Made by a program: the position numbers and the translations under genes. The notes beneath the pieces were generated by a model. That model had not been told where the DNA came from and ran no database searches. It was given only the letters and a program-made list of their open reading frames with translations. 64,000 nt of DNA from assembly GCA_026182355.1 (NCBI GenBank), contig JAPFBL010000573.1:152501-216500 (forward strand), in the 5' to 3' direction. This DNA is from Hermatobates lingyangjiaoensis (Eukaryota; Arthropoda; Insecta; Hemiptera; Hermatobatidae). Of this stretch, positions 21,806 to 32,009 are shown in pieces (within the stretch, counting starts at the first letter, position 1; each line of letters begins with the position of its first letter).

Positions 21806-21914
21806 TAATATCTTAAATAATAGTAATCATGAAAAAATTCCATCTCAAGATTTTAACGAAGATCCTTGTTTTGAGGTCGACAAACTCCTTTTTTGATGTT
21901 CTTTCGATGATGTC

Positions 21915-22740
21915 TATGTATGTGTCGTGGGCGCGAATACAAAAGTTTGCTACTGTATCCAGTCCATGAATTTGATGGATGGAATTCATATTTTACCCTT
22001 AGATGAGCCATAGAGATTAAATGTGCTCTAATGTTCAATGACCAGTCCATGAATTTGATGGATCGAATTCAGATTTTACTTATAGATGGGCCATAGAGAT
22101 TAAATGTGCTCTAATGTTCAATGACCAGTCCATGAATTTGATGGATCGAATTCAGATTTTACTTATAGATGGGCCATAGAGATTAAATGTGCTTTAATGT
22201 TCAATGACCAGTCCATGAATTTGATGGATCGAATTCAGATTTTACTTATAGATGGGCCATAGAGATTAAATGTGCTCTATTGTTCAATATGTGTCGTGGG
22301 CGCGAATACAAAAGTTTGCTAGTGCATCCAGTCCATGAATTTGATGGATGGAATTCATATTTTACTTATAGATGAGCCATAGAGATTAAATGTGCTCTAA
22401 TGTTCAATGACCAGTCCATGAATTTGATGGATCGAATTCAGATTTTACTTATAGATGGGCCATAGAGATTAAATGTGCTCTAATGTTCAATGACCAGTCC
22501 ATGAAATTGATGGATCGAATTCAGATTTTTCTTATAGATGGGCCATAGAGATTAAATGTGCTTTAATGTTCAATGACCAGTCCATGAATTTGATGGATCG
22601 AATTCAGATTTTACTTATAGATGGGCCATAGAGATTAAATATGCTCTAATGTTCAATGACCAGTCCATGAATTTGATAGATCGATTTCAGATTTTACTTA
22701 TAGATGAGACACGGAGATTCAAAATGCTCTAATCTTCAGT
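21915..22740. repeat. 83-bp satellite with higher-order structure
   Basis: Nine copies start near 21958, 22042, 22125, 22208, 22329, 22411, 22494, 22577 and 22660 (CCAGTCCATGAATTTGATGG). A 38-40 bp extra block (GTGTCGTGGGCGCGAATAC) precedes copies 1 and 5, giving a longer repeat of about 371 bp. Confidence 0.9.
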
Positions 22741-23236
22741 GATAATATTGCATGATTTAAAGTAATTTTTTTATCAAAAATTTTTTTTTTTGGACATTTG
22801 TTTACTCCTAAAGTAATAAATCTTGGGCCTTGAAATTTTGGCATTGTCATAGAAATGACGGAAGTAATAACTGAAAATATAACCTCAGTTATTTAAACTA
22901 ACTGGATTTTTTTTCTTAATAAAACAGAATTCATACTGTTTGACGGAGCAGAATGAAATTATACCTAAAAGTACCACCTTATATGAAGATGAATTGAAGA
23001 GTTTTTTTAAATTACATTACTAAGAAGTAATGGTACACTTTATGATTTCAGAAAATCGTTTTTTAATTACTAATTGGTTAACAAATGAAATTAAATCAAA
23101 AGATTTAACATAAAATTAGCAATTCATGCACAAAATATCTTTAAATTTCGATTAACAAAAAGCTATTAAACCGAAAATTCATCCTGCAATGATGGACACC
23201 CACTGTACTTGACGGATCTGTTTACATTTTTACTGT

Positions 23237-23440
23237 TTATGATTTTTCATAGCCTATAAATTTAGCTCCTGTCCAATCAATATGATGATTTTCATTTTTT
23301 ATATGCAAAAATAAGGCACTAATTTTTTCCTGTCTACTTACGTTGTATTGGTGTTGTTTTACACGTGTTTTTAATGATTTACCTGTTTGACCAATATAAA
23401 TTTTACGGCAATTTTTGCACGGAATTTTATAAAAATCATC
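23237..23440 (-). pseudogene. PLE GIY-YIG endonuclease domain, C-terminal part
   Basis: An open minus-strand frame of about 68 codons ends at TAA 23237. It reads I-P-C-K-N-C then K-I-Y-I-G-Q-T-G-K-S-L-K-T-R-V-K-Q-H: the C-x-x-C spacer and the Y-I-G, G-x-T and R-x-x-x-H positions of PLE GIY-YIG domains. H-H-I-D-W and Y-E-K-S follow. No reverse transcriptase precedes it because an inverted copy of its own tail (23430-23470) replaces the upstream part. It is a different PLE lineage from the one at 23470-24832. Confidence 0.75.
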
Positions 23441-23470
23441 ATATTGATTGGACAGGAGCTAAATTTATTA
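23257..23470. repeat. Inverted repeat within the PLE tail
   Basis: AAATTTAGCTCCTGTCCAATC at 23259-23300 returns as complement at 23430-23470. This is the same head-to-head pattern as the foldbacks, here inside coding sequence. Confidence 0.75.
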
Positions 23471-24832
23471 CCTAATCCTCCGCCTAGCTGAGGATTTTTG
23501 GTTGTTTTTCTAGGATAAAAATAGCTTTCAAAATTTGTAATTTGGTATTGTCATGTTCCTTTTGTAATATCACAGTGTAGTCCGTTAACATTTCCCTTGC
23601 TAATTTTATTCCATGTTGAAACATGCTCTTTTGGTCCTCCGAATGCAAGATACGAGGGTCGTCCGGAAAATAAGTTCCGTTTTGGTCTGTAGGGCGTAGG
23701 AGTGGTTTTTGCCAAATCCGGCAAACACGTCGAAAGAGGAGAGGTGGGGGAATAGAATGAGAGGTGGGGGCTCAGTCGGTCAATTACCAACGTCAGGGCA
23801 GGTAGTTGAAATGGAGCCCTCCATTGTCACGTCCGCCACCTCGATCCCCGTTCCCTCTCGAGTTTGTTTCGAACAGCTCATTTCTGTTTATGGAGAAGGT
23901 GTAATGAGTGAATCAATGGTGAGGAGATGGGTACGTGAATTTAAGGCGGGAAGACATTCAGCTCTCTAGGGACCCACCGGGCGGAAACTTTCCGAAAGTC
24001 AAGTTTTTCCGAGACGATCTCATGGATGAGGATCGTGAGATGTCTGGGAAACTCAGGTGGAGTTCATCCAGGTTGAACGAAGATCTTTGCGAATTGCATT
24101 GTCGATTGCTGCGACAATTTCGTCCGTCACAACTGAGGGTCTGCCTCTCCCACTTTCATCCTCAAGTGAATGTCTTCCGCTTAAATTCACGTACATTCCT
24201 CACGATTGATTCACTCATTTACACCTTCTCCATAAACAGAAATGAGCTGTTCGTGAATTTGAACTGATTTGAAACCCTGTGCATAAAGAAATTGAATCAC
24301 TCCGCGCAAAACAACTCGAGAGGGAACGGGGATCGAGGTGGCGGGACGTGACATGGAGGGCTCCATTTCAACTACCTGCCCTGACGTTGGTAATTGACCG
24401 ACTGAGGTCCCCCACCTCTCATTCTATTCCCCCACCTCTCCTCTTTCGAGCGGTGTTGCCGGATTTGGCAAAAACCACTCCTACCGCCCTACAGACCAAA
24501 ACGGAACTTATTTTCCGGACGACCCTCGTACATGGTGATCCTTGTTAAAAACGTTGTTGTGGTAGAACCAACGTATTTGGAGCGTAAGCACTCGCTGTTC
24601 ATTAAGTTGCTACTAAACTCGTATATAACGTTGGTTTACTGGAGGGGTGCTTTCTTTTATGTGTTATTCTTAATTACCATTCTTGATGTGACAAAGTTAG
24701 TAGGTATAGTAAATTTTAAGTTGCAGTCTGTCATTTGGATTAAGGCATATTACATTTCTCTTGATAATCTCTTTTAATATGAGTTCGTCAATTTTATAGG
24801 CTTCAGAAATCAGAATCTCAACTGATATGAAC
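23470..24832 (-). pseudogene. PLE 3' coding remnant interrupted by a mariner
   Basis: From 24832 down to 24531 the minus strand reads Y-K-I-D-E-L-I-L-K-E-I-I, T-N-V-I-Y-E-F and Y-V-G-S-T-T-T-T-F-L-T-R-I-T-M. After the mariner it resumes at 23650 with L-A-F-G-G-P-K-E-H-V and, after a frameshift, N-T-K-L-Q-I-L-K-A-I-F. This is the linker plus GIY-YIG domain (Y-V-G, T-x-R, C-terminal E/K-A-I) aligned to the PLE at 42.2-42.8 kb. Several stops upstream of T-N-V show decay before or after the mariner landed. Confidence 0.75.
23651..24530 (-). mobile_element. Rearranged mariner inside a PLE
   Basis: Inverted ends CGAGGGTCGTCCGGAAAATAAG with TA at 23651-23652 and 24529-24530. The minus strand (about 24400-24050) encodes the mariner transposase N-terminal region: V-Y-G-E-G-V, G-R-G-R-P-S-V-V-T-D-E-I and A-I-R-K-D-L-R. 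The plus strand at 23820-23970 encodes the same helix-turn-helix start (V-Y-G-E-G-V-M-S-E-S, R-R-W-V-R-E-F). Two N-terminal halves in opposite directions make a foldback; the catalytic D,D34D part is missing. Confidence 0.85.
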
Positions 24833-24838
24833 TATATA

Positions 24839-24872
<34 letters not shown>

Positions 24873-24896
24873 CGTTCCTCCCCCCCCCCCCCCCCA
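24832..24896. repeat. (TA)n followed by poly-C
   Basis: (TA)n at about 24834-24869, then 17 C at 24879-24895. The C run equals the short C/G run at the matching point of the PLE near 42150. Confidence 0.9.
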
Positions 24897-24942
24897 ACAG
24901 CTTTGAACAAACAATCTTAATCCCACTAATTGACTACTTTGC

Positions 24943-24976
24943 TTATATAAAAGGAAAAAGCAATTGAGAATCATTC
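24943..24976 (+). promoter_or_regulatory. TATA box and initiator of the K pseudo-LTR
   Basis: TTATATAAAAGG begins at 24943; TCATTC at 24971-24976 fits the arthropod initiator and lies about 29 bp downstream. The predicted start is only a few bases before the ribozyme. Both elements are conserved in the PLE at 42.1 kb. Confidence 0.5.
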
Positions 24977-24978
24977 TC

Positions 24979-25022
24979 GTCCTGAAGATGGCTCTATGAA
25001 TGTTGAAACCTGATGACTGTTA
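24979..25022 (+). ncRNA. Decayed hammerhead motif, family K
   Basis: GTC, CTGAAGA, T and GAA are kept. Stem II has lost most pairs and stem III reads ACCTGA instead of ACATGT. Confidence 0.45.
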
Positions 25023-25287
25023 ACTGTGTAGGAAGTTTGTTATATAGTTTAGATACAACAACGAAATCCTTATTTTGAAAGCTAGAGAAACTTATAAAGA
25101 AGCAAGTTTCTGCCAACTATGGCTGTGTTTTTATTAACAGGTGCTTAAAAGGAGGACTGCTTTCAAAATTCACAAATATTTATATCAATATTATTGTTAT
25201 ATATATATATATATGTGAACTGATATATATATATATATAATAAAATAAAAAACGAAGGAAACACACAGAAAGACACAGACATAACTC

Positions 25288-25323
25288 ACATCGATATTTC
25301 GACAATCGTCGTCATCAGGAGGT
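25288..25323 (-). ncRNA. Hammerhead ribozyme motif, family G, left arm
   Basis: CTGATGA, extra C, stem II GAC-GATT-GTC, GAA, ATAT, H17 = C. Stem I ACCTC/GATGT has four of five pairs. Confidence 0.6.
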
Positions 25324-25409
25324 GCGAAGAGCGAAGAGCGAAGAGTCCCGCAGGAAGACAGGGCGGTACTGAAGAGTTCCTGCGGGACTCTTCGCTCTTC
25401 GCTCTTCGC

Positions 25410-25445
25410 ACCTCCTGATGACGACGATTGTCGAAATATCGATGT
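25410..25445 (+). ncRNA. Hammerhead ribozyme motif, family G, right arm
   Basis: Identical in core and stems to the partner at 25288-25323. Confidence 0.6.
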
Positions 25446-25545
25446 GAGTTATGTCTGTGTCTTTCTGTGTGTTTCCTTCGTTTTTTATTTTATTGTAAAA
25501 AAGTCCGCTGGACCGTTTCTTTTAATTGGTATATATATATATATA

Positions 25546-25633
25546 TATATATTTGTAAAAGTTGGGAGCAGTCCTTCTTCAATACATGCTTTTAAAAACT
25601 GGATGTCTGGAAACAGACATCCAGTTTTTAAAA

Positions 25634-25672
<39 letters not shown>

Positions 25673-25680
25673 CAAAAACA
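25546..25680. mobile_element. Short PLE N-terminal foldback
   Basis: The minus arm encodes F-L-K-A-C-I-E-E-G-L-L-P-T-F-T-N; the plus arm repeats the first part only. (TA)n is on both sides. Confidence 0.65.
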
Positions 25681-26060
25681 AAACTAAAGTTTATCGGGAC
25701 TCGGTCAGTTCTTCAGGTTCAAATTAAACTCTCATTGCCAGCGTTTCGGTTTTTATTTAAAACCTTTTTCATAGGCAGAAGTATAAATTTTGAAACAGAA
25801 AAACTAAGTATTACATTACAAATTATTTTAAAAAGGAAAATCGTCTGCGGATTTCAACAACTGTAGTTTAAATGAACACGTGACACTGAACGGAAATAAA
25901 CAGTTTTAAATAAAATAAATAAATAATTAAATAAAATTAATTAAATAAATAAAAAGTTTTAAATAAAAACCGAAACGTTGGCAAAGAGAGTTTAATTTGA
26001 ACCTGAAGAACTGACTGAGTCCCGATAAACTTTAGTTGTGTTTGCATTCCACTTTCGATA
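25680..26060. mobile_element. PLE foldback, family B
   Basis: Arms 25690-25800 and 25950-26040: AAAGTTTATCGGGACTCGG, CAGTTCTTCAGG and the B ribozyme relic (TATGAAAAAGG, GAAACG). The centre is AAATAAAT-rich. Confidence 0.7.
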
Positions 26061-26084
26061 CTTTTATCTATATATATATATATA

Positions 26085-26280
26085 TATACAGTGGACGCAT
26101 TTACGTCTCCGTTCCTTCATTCTTTCTCCTTTTATTTTCTCTCTTTCTACTCTCCTGAAGACGGCAAGACGCCGAAATTATCGAGATTCGTGAGTGTTCG
26201 TCCTTTTTCTTGTGTTCTCTAGCTGTAACTTTAATTATTTGTCCGTTTGGACCGTCTGATTTCAATTCAAAGTATATATA
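26085..26280 (+). mobile_element. PLE-derived unit, family E
   Basis: GTGGACGCATTTACGTC, T-rich leader, ribozyme, then GTGTTCGTCC and the TTTGTCCGTTTGGACCG tail. 5'-truncated relative of 36158 and 55371. (TA)n at both edges. Confidence 0.75.
26151..26186 (+). ncRNA. Hammerhead ribozyme motif, family E
   Basis: Stem I TCTC/GAGA, CTGAAGA, extra C, stem II GGC-AAGAC-GCC, GAA, ATTAT as stem III, H17 = C. This is the cleanest member, with a canonical ATC cleavage triplet. Confidence 0.75.
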
Positions 26281-26284
26281 TATA

Positions 26285-26475
26285 TGTATAGCTATGGAGT
26301 TTAAACCTCAATGGAAAAAGGAAAACAATAGAAAAAAATGCTCTATTTGATGACCTGTATGTCATTAAAAAGCAAACAAAGTAAAAACTAATTTTACTTT
26401 GCTCTCTGATGACGTACATTCAAAATCCTCAGAGCATTTTTTTCTATTGTTTTCCTTTTTTCTTTGAGGTTTAAA
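26285..26475. mobile_element. PLE foldback, family J
   Basis: Left arm TTTAAACCTCAATGG...AAATGCTC, right arm GAGCATTTTTTTC...TTTAAAC. The right ribozyme has CAA for GAA, so it is inactive; the left is truncated. Confidence 0.6.
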
Positions 26476-27252
26476 CTTAACTAGTGTCCTACAGGGCTGA
26501 AAGCATTTGTGAGGGGTGCACGAGTCACCCTCCCTGGGTCTCGTCGAATATAACGTCAGACAGCAGTTGAATATAACAGTCCAATACGAAATCACTTGGT
26601 CACTTTTATAAATATTAATAATAATAGCATTTCCATTTAATTATTAATGAAAGTTATTATATGTAAATTGTTAAGATATTAAAAGTAAGTTTAATTAATT
26701 ATGTTAAATAAATTACATATAAGTAATCAAAATCAAGTTTTATATTTTAGGTAATAAATTATTTGGTAATAGGGAGGCTACTTGTTCCTTGTGTTGAGGG
26801 CTTCATATTGTACTCCATCATAGTGGGCAGATAGAACTTAGGGGTTGTATCCGACTTGGATCAATCATTTATATTGGAAAATATCGTTGAACCTTAACAA
26901 AGAGCCGCAAAGATGGTTCTATAAACAACCTTAAAAACCTTTAGGGGTCAAACTCGTTTTGATTTTCACCCTTAGCACAGTTCAATTGATACATATTGAC
27001 CGCATCGAAAACAATTCTTCAGTAATATTTTTAAATCTTTTCTACCTTATTTCACATAATCATTCATCCCGTAAAATAATACCAACTAATAATTGAATAT
27101 TTCAAAGAGTTTGTGTAAAATACTGATATTCATCTCAAATCTTAAGTATTGCACAATCCCTGTTGATGGCTTACAATTCAACGAGCAGAGTTCATGTATA
27201 TTCATACACCAGTACGTCATTACGTATTACATCAATCTGTTGAGTCATGGAA

Positions 27253-27560
27253 TCAGTTGTCTGGGAAAACGAGAAAATCACTTAAAGAACCACAAGAGAA
27301 AATTATCTTCGTCTCTTTAATTATTCCACTAACCAATACTTCATCTAACTTATAAAGTCCTAGGCTATTGTTCATTAATTTCTCATAAAATTTCTTTATT
27401 AGTGCACTTTCCACAATATTTTCTCTTTCTTTCCGAAGATACAAATACTAATTCATTTGCTTTATTCCAATTAATCACATGATTATTGTTTCTTATATGC
27501 ATTAACTTATTGGCATTGTTTCCAAATTATTTTCACTTTGGTATATTAATCCGTCCATTT
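27253..27560 (-). pseudogene. PLE C-terminal coding remnant, family J type
   Basis: The minus strand reads K-L-M-H-I-R-N-N-N-H-V-I-N-W-N-K-A-N-E-L-V and, after one frameshift, V-E-S-A-L-I-K-K-F-Y-E-K-L-M. H-x-I-N-W-x-x-A-x-x-L is the usual end of a PLE GIY-YIG domain. Second copy at 28395-28640. Confidence 0.6.
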
Positions 27561-27589
27561 CATGAAGTGTTATTTTGATTATTATTCAT

Positions 27590-27790
27590 ATATATAATCA
27601 ATGATCAAACCACAATAACAAAATGGGAAAGCAAGACTAAGATCTTTCAACCGTGACAAGCGGTCTTCGTCAGAGTCAAAAACCCAATTGACGAAGACCG
27701 CTTGTTACGGTTGAAAAATCTTAGTCTTGCTTTCCCATTTTCTTATTGTGGTTTGATCATTGATTGTTATTTCACGTGTTTATGTGAAAT
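27590..27790. mobile_element. PLE foldback, family A
   Basis: Arms 27595-27685 and 27688-27770 are nearly complementary. The left arm ribozyme is complete; the right lacks stem I because the joint falls in it. Confidence 0.75.
27635..27677 (-). ncRNA. Hammerhead ribozyme motif, family A
   Basis: GACT, CTGACGA, A, GACCG/CGGTT, GAA, AGATCT, T, AGTC, complete on the minus strand. Confidence 0.7.
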
Positions 27791-27844
27791 CTATATATAT
27801 GTTGATATATGTTGATAAAAGTATTGACTGTGAAGTAGAAAGAA

Positions 27845-28290
27845 AATAAAAGTTTATCAGGACTCGGTCAGTTCTTCAGGTTCAAATTAAACTCTCATTA
27901 CGAACGTTTTGGGTTTTTATTTAAAACCTTTTTCATGGCCCTACAAAACAAAGGAAATATAAGAACTAATATAATCATTGAAAAACCAAACATATATAAA
28001 AAGCATGCTTATTTTGTTTCTATTTTACGGTGGAAGTAAAAAACATTCAAAAAGGTTGGACGTTTATCAACATTTATATATTTAGGACAGTAATTATGGG
28101 TTTTTATGAGCATATAAGAACAACTCATTATGGTTGTCATGTGAGTGAGTGTCAAGTTCTTTGCAACTTTTTGTGTTTTTTATGTATGGTTTATTTTTGA
28201 ATGATTGTATTATTTCTTATATTCCCTCTGTTTTGTAGCCCTATGGATAAAGTTTTAAATTAAAACCGAAATGTTGGCAATGAGAGTTTA
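27845..28290. mobile_element. PLE foldback, family B, long spacer
   Basis: Left arm 27850-27960 and right arm 28210-28290 share the B relic and TACAAAACAAAGGAA. The 250-bp spacer recurs in part at 63665-63760, so it belongs to the element upstream of the ribozyme. Confidence 0.65.
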
Positions 28291-28316
28291 TCATAGTGAA
28301 AATAGTTTTGAAAACA

Positions 28317-28354
28317 ATGCTCTAAGGCCTTTCGTCAACACGTCGTCAGAGAGC
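28317..28354 (-). ncRNA. Hammerhead ribozyme motif, family J
   Basis: Stem I TGCTCT/AGAGCA (6 bp), CTGACGA, extra C, stem II GT/AC, GAA, AGGCCT, H17 = T. It lies about 40 bp downstream of the PLE coding end on the same strand. Confidence 0.7.
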
Positions 28355-28394
28355 AAATGAAGTAAGAAATAATAAATACTTGTTAGCCTGGTTG

Positions 28395-28640
28395 ATTGAA
28401 GTCTGTAGAATTGCTGGTAACTCTGAATGTGTTTAATGATCCTATAATTGAAGAAGTCTTCATCTGTTTAATTATTCTACAAATCAATACTTCATCCAAT
28501 TCATAGAGCCCTAGGCTATAGTTCATTAATTTCTCATAAAAGTTCTTTATGAGTGCACTTTTCACAATATTTCTTCTTCATTCCGAAGAGATAAATATTA
28601 ACTCATTTGCTTCATTCCAGTTAATCACATGACAGAGATT
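28395..28640 (-). pseudogene. PLE C-terminal coding remnant joined to ribozyme
   Basis: H-V-I-N-W-N-E-A-N-E-L-I, frameshift, then S-A-L-I-K-N-F-Y-E-K-L-M-N-Y-S-L-G-L. Same family as 27253. The upstream part is lost into a GA-rich tract. Confidence 0.6.
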
Positions 28641-28745
28641 GAGAGAGAGGAAGATAGACACAGAGAGAGAGAGAGAGGAGAGAGAGAGAGACAGAGAGAG
28701 ACAGATATAGAGAAGGAGTGAGAGAGTGAGAAAGAGAAGACAAGA
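28633..28745. repeat. GA-rich microsatellite
   Basis: Imperfect (GA)n with CAGAGAGA and GTGAGA interruptions. Confidence 0.9.
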
Positions 28746-29540
28746 GTAAATAAGATCAATAACAACAGAAAAGAATACATAAAAAAAATTATCAAATAAT
28801 AAAGATATCAAAAAAAAATTAACTCTTAAAGAAAAGAAAATAAGTAATAATGTTGTTTAGTAAAACTAAATAAATGATACGAAACAATTAATGATTGAGG
28901 TTAAGCTCTGCAGCAGATCAACTTTTTAGAAGATAAAAAAGAGTATCTTCTGAAGGTCTCAAAGTGATATTGTTGTTAGGATCTAGAATCAACCTTAGAA
29001 CCTAAACACAGATGCAGTCATTGAAAGTCAGTCTATTAGAACTGACGTGAATTGAAAGAAGAAGGTCACTTCGTTTACCAACCTGTTTTCATCCTGATTT
29101 GATCTTTGTGGTCCTAAAACTTTCCAATCATTGCACATCTATCAAATCAGGCTGACGTGTTTACGTGTTACCCCTTAGGCGGACAACACGATACTACATC
29201 GCACATGTCACTGATTAATTCACGCAACAACACCTTAAGTCGGTAATATACGTCAATAAAAGTATAAACCTTGGTACTTGTTAGGTGACCAACGACCAAC
29301 GAATATAACCGCGCACTATAGTGCACGTCGTAACTAGCAGTTCCAGACCAGAGGCCTTCTACTGCTTGATTACTGTGCTACTATAACTTGGAATGTTAGT
29401 AATTCATGTCGGATATTAATTTAGTCTGTACAGTAATGATGTCGTATTCACGGTCATGTGGTCTTGTTAGTCATAGTTTTCAATAATTTTAGTCATGAGC
29501 TGGAAAGGTAGTCAGATAGTCACTGGATGAAGTAATTGTT

Positions 29541-29641
<101 letters not shown>

Positions 29642-29820
29642 ATGTACGTCGTCCCTCGAAGAGGACGTTAAGCTGTCGGTCCCGAGCATGTACAATGTCA
29701 GATACATTGTTAAAGAACCCTACTCTAAATACACTTGATTGAAGCAACATTTAGGACTCCCTTATTAGACAACTAGAAAAGTGACAAGAACAAGCATCCA
29801 GAAATCGTTTAATCAAAGAT

Positions 29821-29821
<1 letters not shown>

Positions 29822-29857
<36 letters not shown>

Positions 29858-30025
29858 CTATTGATAAAAGTATCGACCGTGAAATTGAAGTAGAATTAAA
29901 GTTTATCAGGACTCGGTCAGTCCTTTACTATTAAAAAAAAATCTTTTAAATAAAAATCAAAAGGTTGGCATTGAGAGTTTAATTTGAACCTGAAGAACTA
30001 ACCGAGTCTTCATAAACTTTAATTC

Positions 30026-30060
<35 letters not shown>
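29822..30060. mobile_element. PLE foldback, family B, between (TA)n
   Basis: Left arm AAAGTTTATCAGGACTCGG, right arm AACTAACCGAGTCTTCATAAAC. The ribozyme relic is shortened. (TA)n at 29824-29856 and 30030-30070. Confidence 0.6.
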
Positions 30061-30062
<2 letters not shown>

Positions 30063-30125
30063 TAATATATATTCATTTTTTTTCCTTGACAACATATATT
30101 CTACATTATTTTTCCTTATCGAGGT

Positions 30126-30292
30126 TTCATGATATCAATATGAAGTTTGTAATAAACTCTATATTCAGGCTTTTGTGATTCTAATAACTGAAAATGTGGA
30201 CATATTATAATTCCTGTAAATTCTTTTAAAATAATACGTTCAAAGATAGCTATGTTACAGTAATGGCAATAACAGAATAACGATTGATCCAC
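30126..30292. repeat. Direct repeat, copy 1
   Basis: About 165 bp nearly identical to 31823-31985 (GATATCAATATGAAGTTTG through AACGATTGATCCA). Function unknown. Confidence 0.8.
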
Positions 30293-30466
30293 CTTCAAAC
30301 ACTTCTCAATAAAACACCTTTATTTTCTTTAAAACAAAACGATTAGTTTATATTTGTATTCCTAAGGTGTCTGTAAGAGTAGTCAAAACATTAGCTTAGA
30401 TGTATTTTGTTAAAATGTGTTTGAAGTTGGACGGAACATGAATAAAGAAAAATAATATATAATCAA

Positions 30467-30538
30467 ACCACAATATGAAATGGAAAAACAAAACTAAGAG
30501 CTTTCAACCAGCGGTCTTCGTCAGAGTCAAAAACCCAA

Positions 30539-30603
<65 letters not shown>

Positions 30604-30770
30604 AATTCAGAACGAAGGAAACACACAGAAAGACACAGACATAACTCACATCGATATTTCGACCATCGTCGTCATCAGGAGGCGTGAAGAGCAAAGAGTC
30701 CAGCAGGAAGACAGGGGGGTGTGTCTTTCTGTGTGTTTCCTTCGTTTTGAATTTTTTTATTTAAAAAATG
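30467..30770. mobile_element. Family A fragment, (TA)n, family G foldback
   Basis: A-family piece at 30467-30540 with the ribozyme centre deleted; (TA)n 30541-30598; then a G foldback with left arm 30605-30690 and a short right arm 30720-30750. Confidence 0.65.
30648..30683 (-). ncRNA. Hammerhead ribozyme motif, family G
   Basis: CTGATGA, C, GAC-GATG-GTC, GAA, ATAT, C; loop differs by one base from the copies at 25.3 kb. Confidence 0.6.
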
Positions 30771-31340
30771 AATTTTTTTAAGTATTAAAATTTAATTAAT
30801 AAATTAATTATAATTTATTTTAAAATTTAAAAAACTAAATAAAACAAGTAAACCCAAATAAGAAATGGGAAAACAAGACTAAGATTTTCAATAAAATTTA
30901 AAATTTGTTTTTTTATTTCTTTTTTTTGACAAAATATATATTTAATTTTTTTTTGAGGCCACTTTTACGGTTAAAAAACTTATTTCCTTTTTAACCAATT
31001 GTTAAATTACCCTAGTGTGGTTTGATATTATTTTATTAGTGTTTATGTGAAATTTTTAATTTAAAAATTAATAAAAAAAATATAATGTTTTAAAAATGGA
31101 TTCTTTTAAAAGTGAAAAAGGAGCTCCCAACTTTTACAAAATTTTTAATAAAAAATATATATATTAATTAATATATTATAAATTAAAAAACGGTTACGGC
31201 TTTTTTAAATAAAATTTCCGAAGGAAAACACGAAAAACCCCCCCCCTGTTTCCTCTATTTTCTTTAATCCTGTAATTAAATATAAATTATTATTTGTTCA
31301 CTTACACTTTTTTAATTTTATATAAAAATAAATTAAAAAA
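30770..31340. other. Scrambled AT-rich tract with PLE patches
   Basis: Patches of family A (AATAAGAAATGGGAAAACAAGACTAAG at 30858, GTGGTTTGAT at 31017) and of the L-L-P-T-F-T terminus (GAGCTCCCAACTTTTACAAAA at 31121) are separated by homopolymer-rich AT sequence. This resembles an error-prone consensus of a collapsed repeat. Confidence 0.5.
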
Positions 31341-31822
31341 GGTTTGGTTTATTGTTAGGTTTGTCAGGTTAAAACCATTGCCCAGACGAATTTTTGTTAA
31401 GAATAAAAATGAAAGAATGTTTGTTTACTTATATATTTCTAACACTTTTTATACTTTATAAAGTATAATTCTTTATACTACAATCTGTTAATAGAGAACA
31501 ATCCTATATCAATGGAGCAGTCTAAATATGTAAAACATTAGTAAACATTAAGAACATCAATAACTGAAAAAAAAAAGTACTATTTACATTGAAAAAGATA
31601 TTCAAGAAAGTACAGTCCAAAAATAAACAACAGAAAATAGACAATTATTCAATCTAAATCAACTAATATATGAACTAATAATAATGATTCATTTCATAAA
31701 CTAATCATATCAAACTAGTATACATTGGTAATCAACTTCATTTTCGCTCGTTATATATAAATATATTTAACATATTGCTAAAAACATAATTATTTGTAAG
31801 GAAACTTTGAAAACAGTTTATT

Positions 31823-31985
31823 AATGATATCAATATGAAGTTTGTAATAAACTCTATATTCAGGCTTTTGGTTCTCATAACTGAAAATGTGGACATATTA
31901 TAATTCCTGTAAATTCTTTTAAAATAATACGTTCAGAGATAGTTATGTTACAGTAATGGCAATAACAGAATAACGATTGATCCAA
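31823..31985. repeat. Direct repeat, copy 2
   Basis: Partner of 30126-30292, 1.7 kb away in the same orientation. Confidence 0.8.
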
Positions 31986-32009
31986 CTGGAAGTACGAATA
32001 GTACACTAT

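Larger units (their letters stand above)
24897..25200 (+). mobile_element. PLE pseudo-LTR, family K
   Basis: Matches the complement of 42150-41900. In order: TATATAAAAGG, an initiator-like TCATTC, a decayed ribozyme, then N-terminal coding S-L-D-T-T-T-K-S-L ending N-R-C-L-K-G-G-L-L-S-K-F-T-N before an AT tract. It shows the whole pseudo-LTR in one piece. Confidence 0.75.
25232..25545. mobile_element. PLE foldback, family G, both ribozymes intact
   Basis: Arms 25240-25352 and 25385-25490 are nearly perfect complements. The right tail ends AAGTCCGCTGGACCG before (TA)n; (TA)n also lies at 25200-25239. Two complete motifs point away from the centre. Confidence 0.8.

Noticed and set aside
30116..30298. 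60-codon minus frame in the direct repeat
   Set aside because: The second copy breaks it and no motif is seen.
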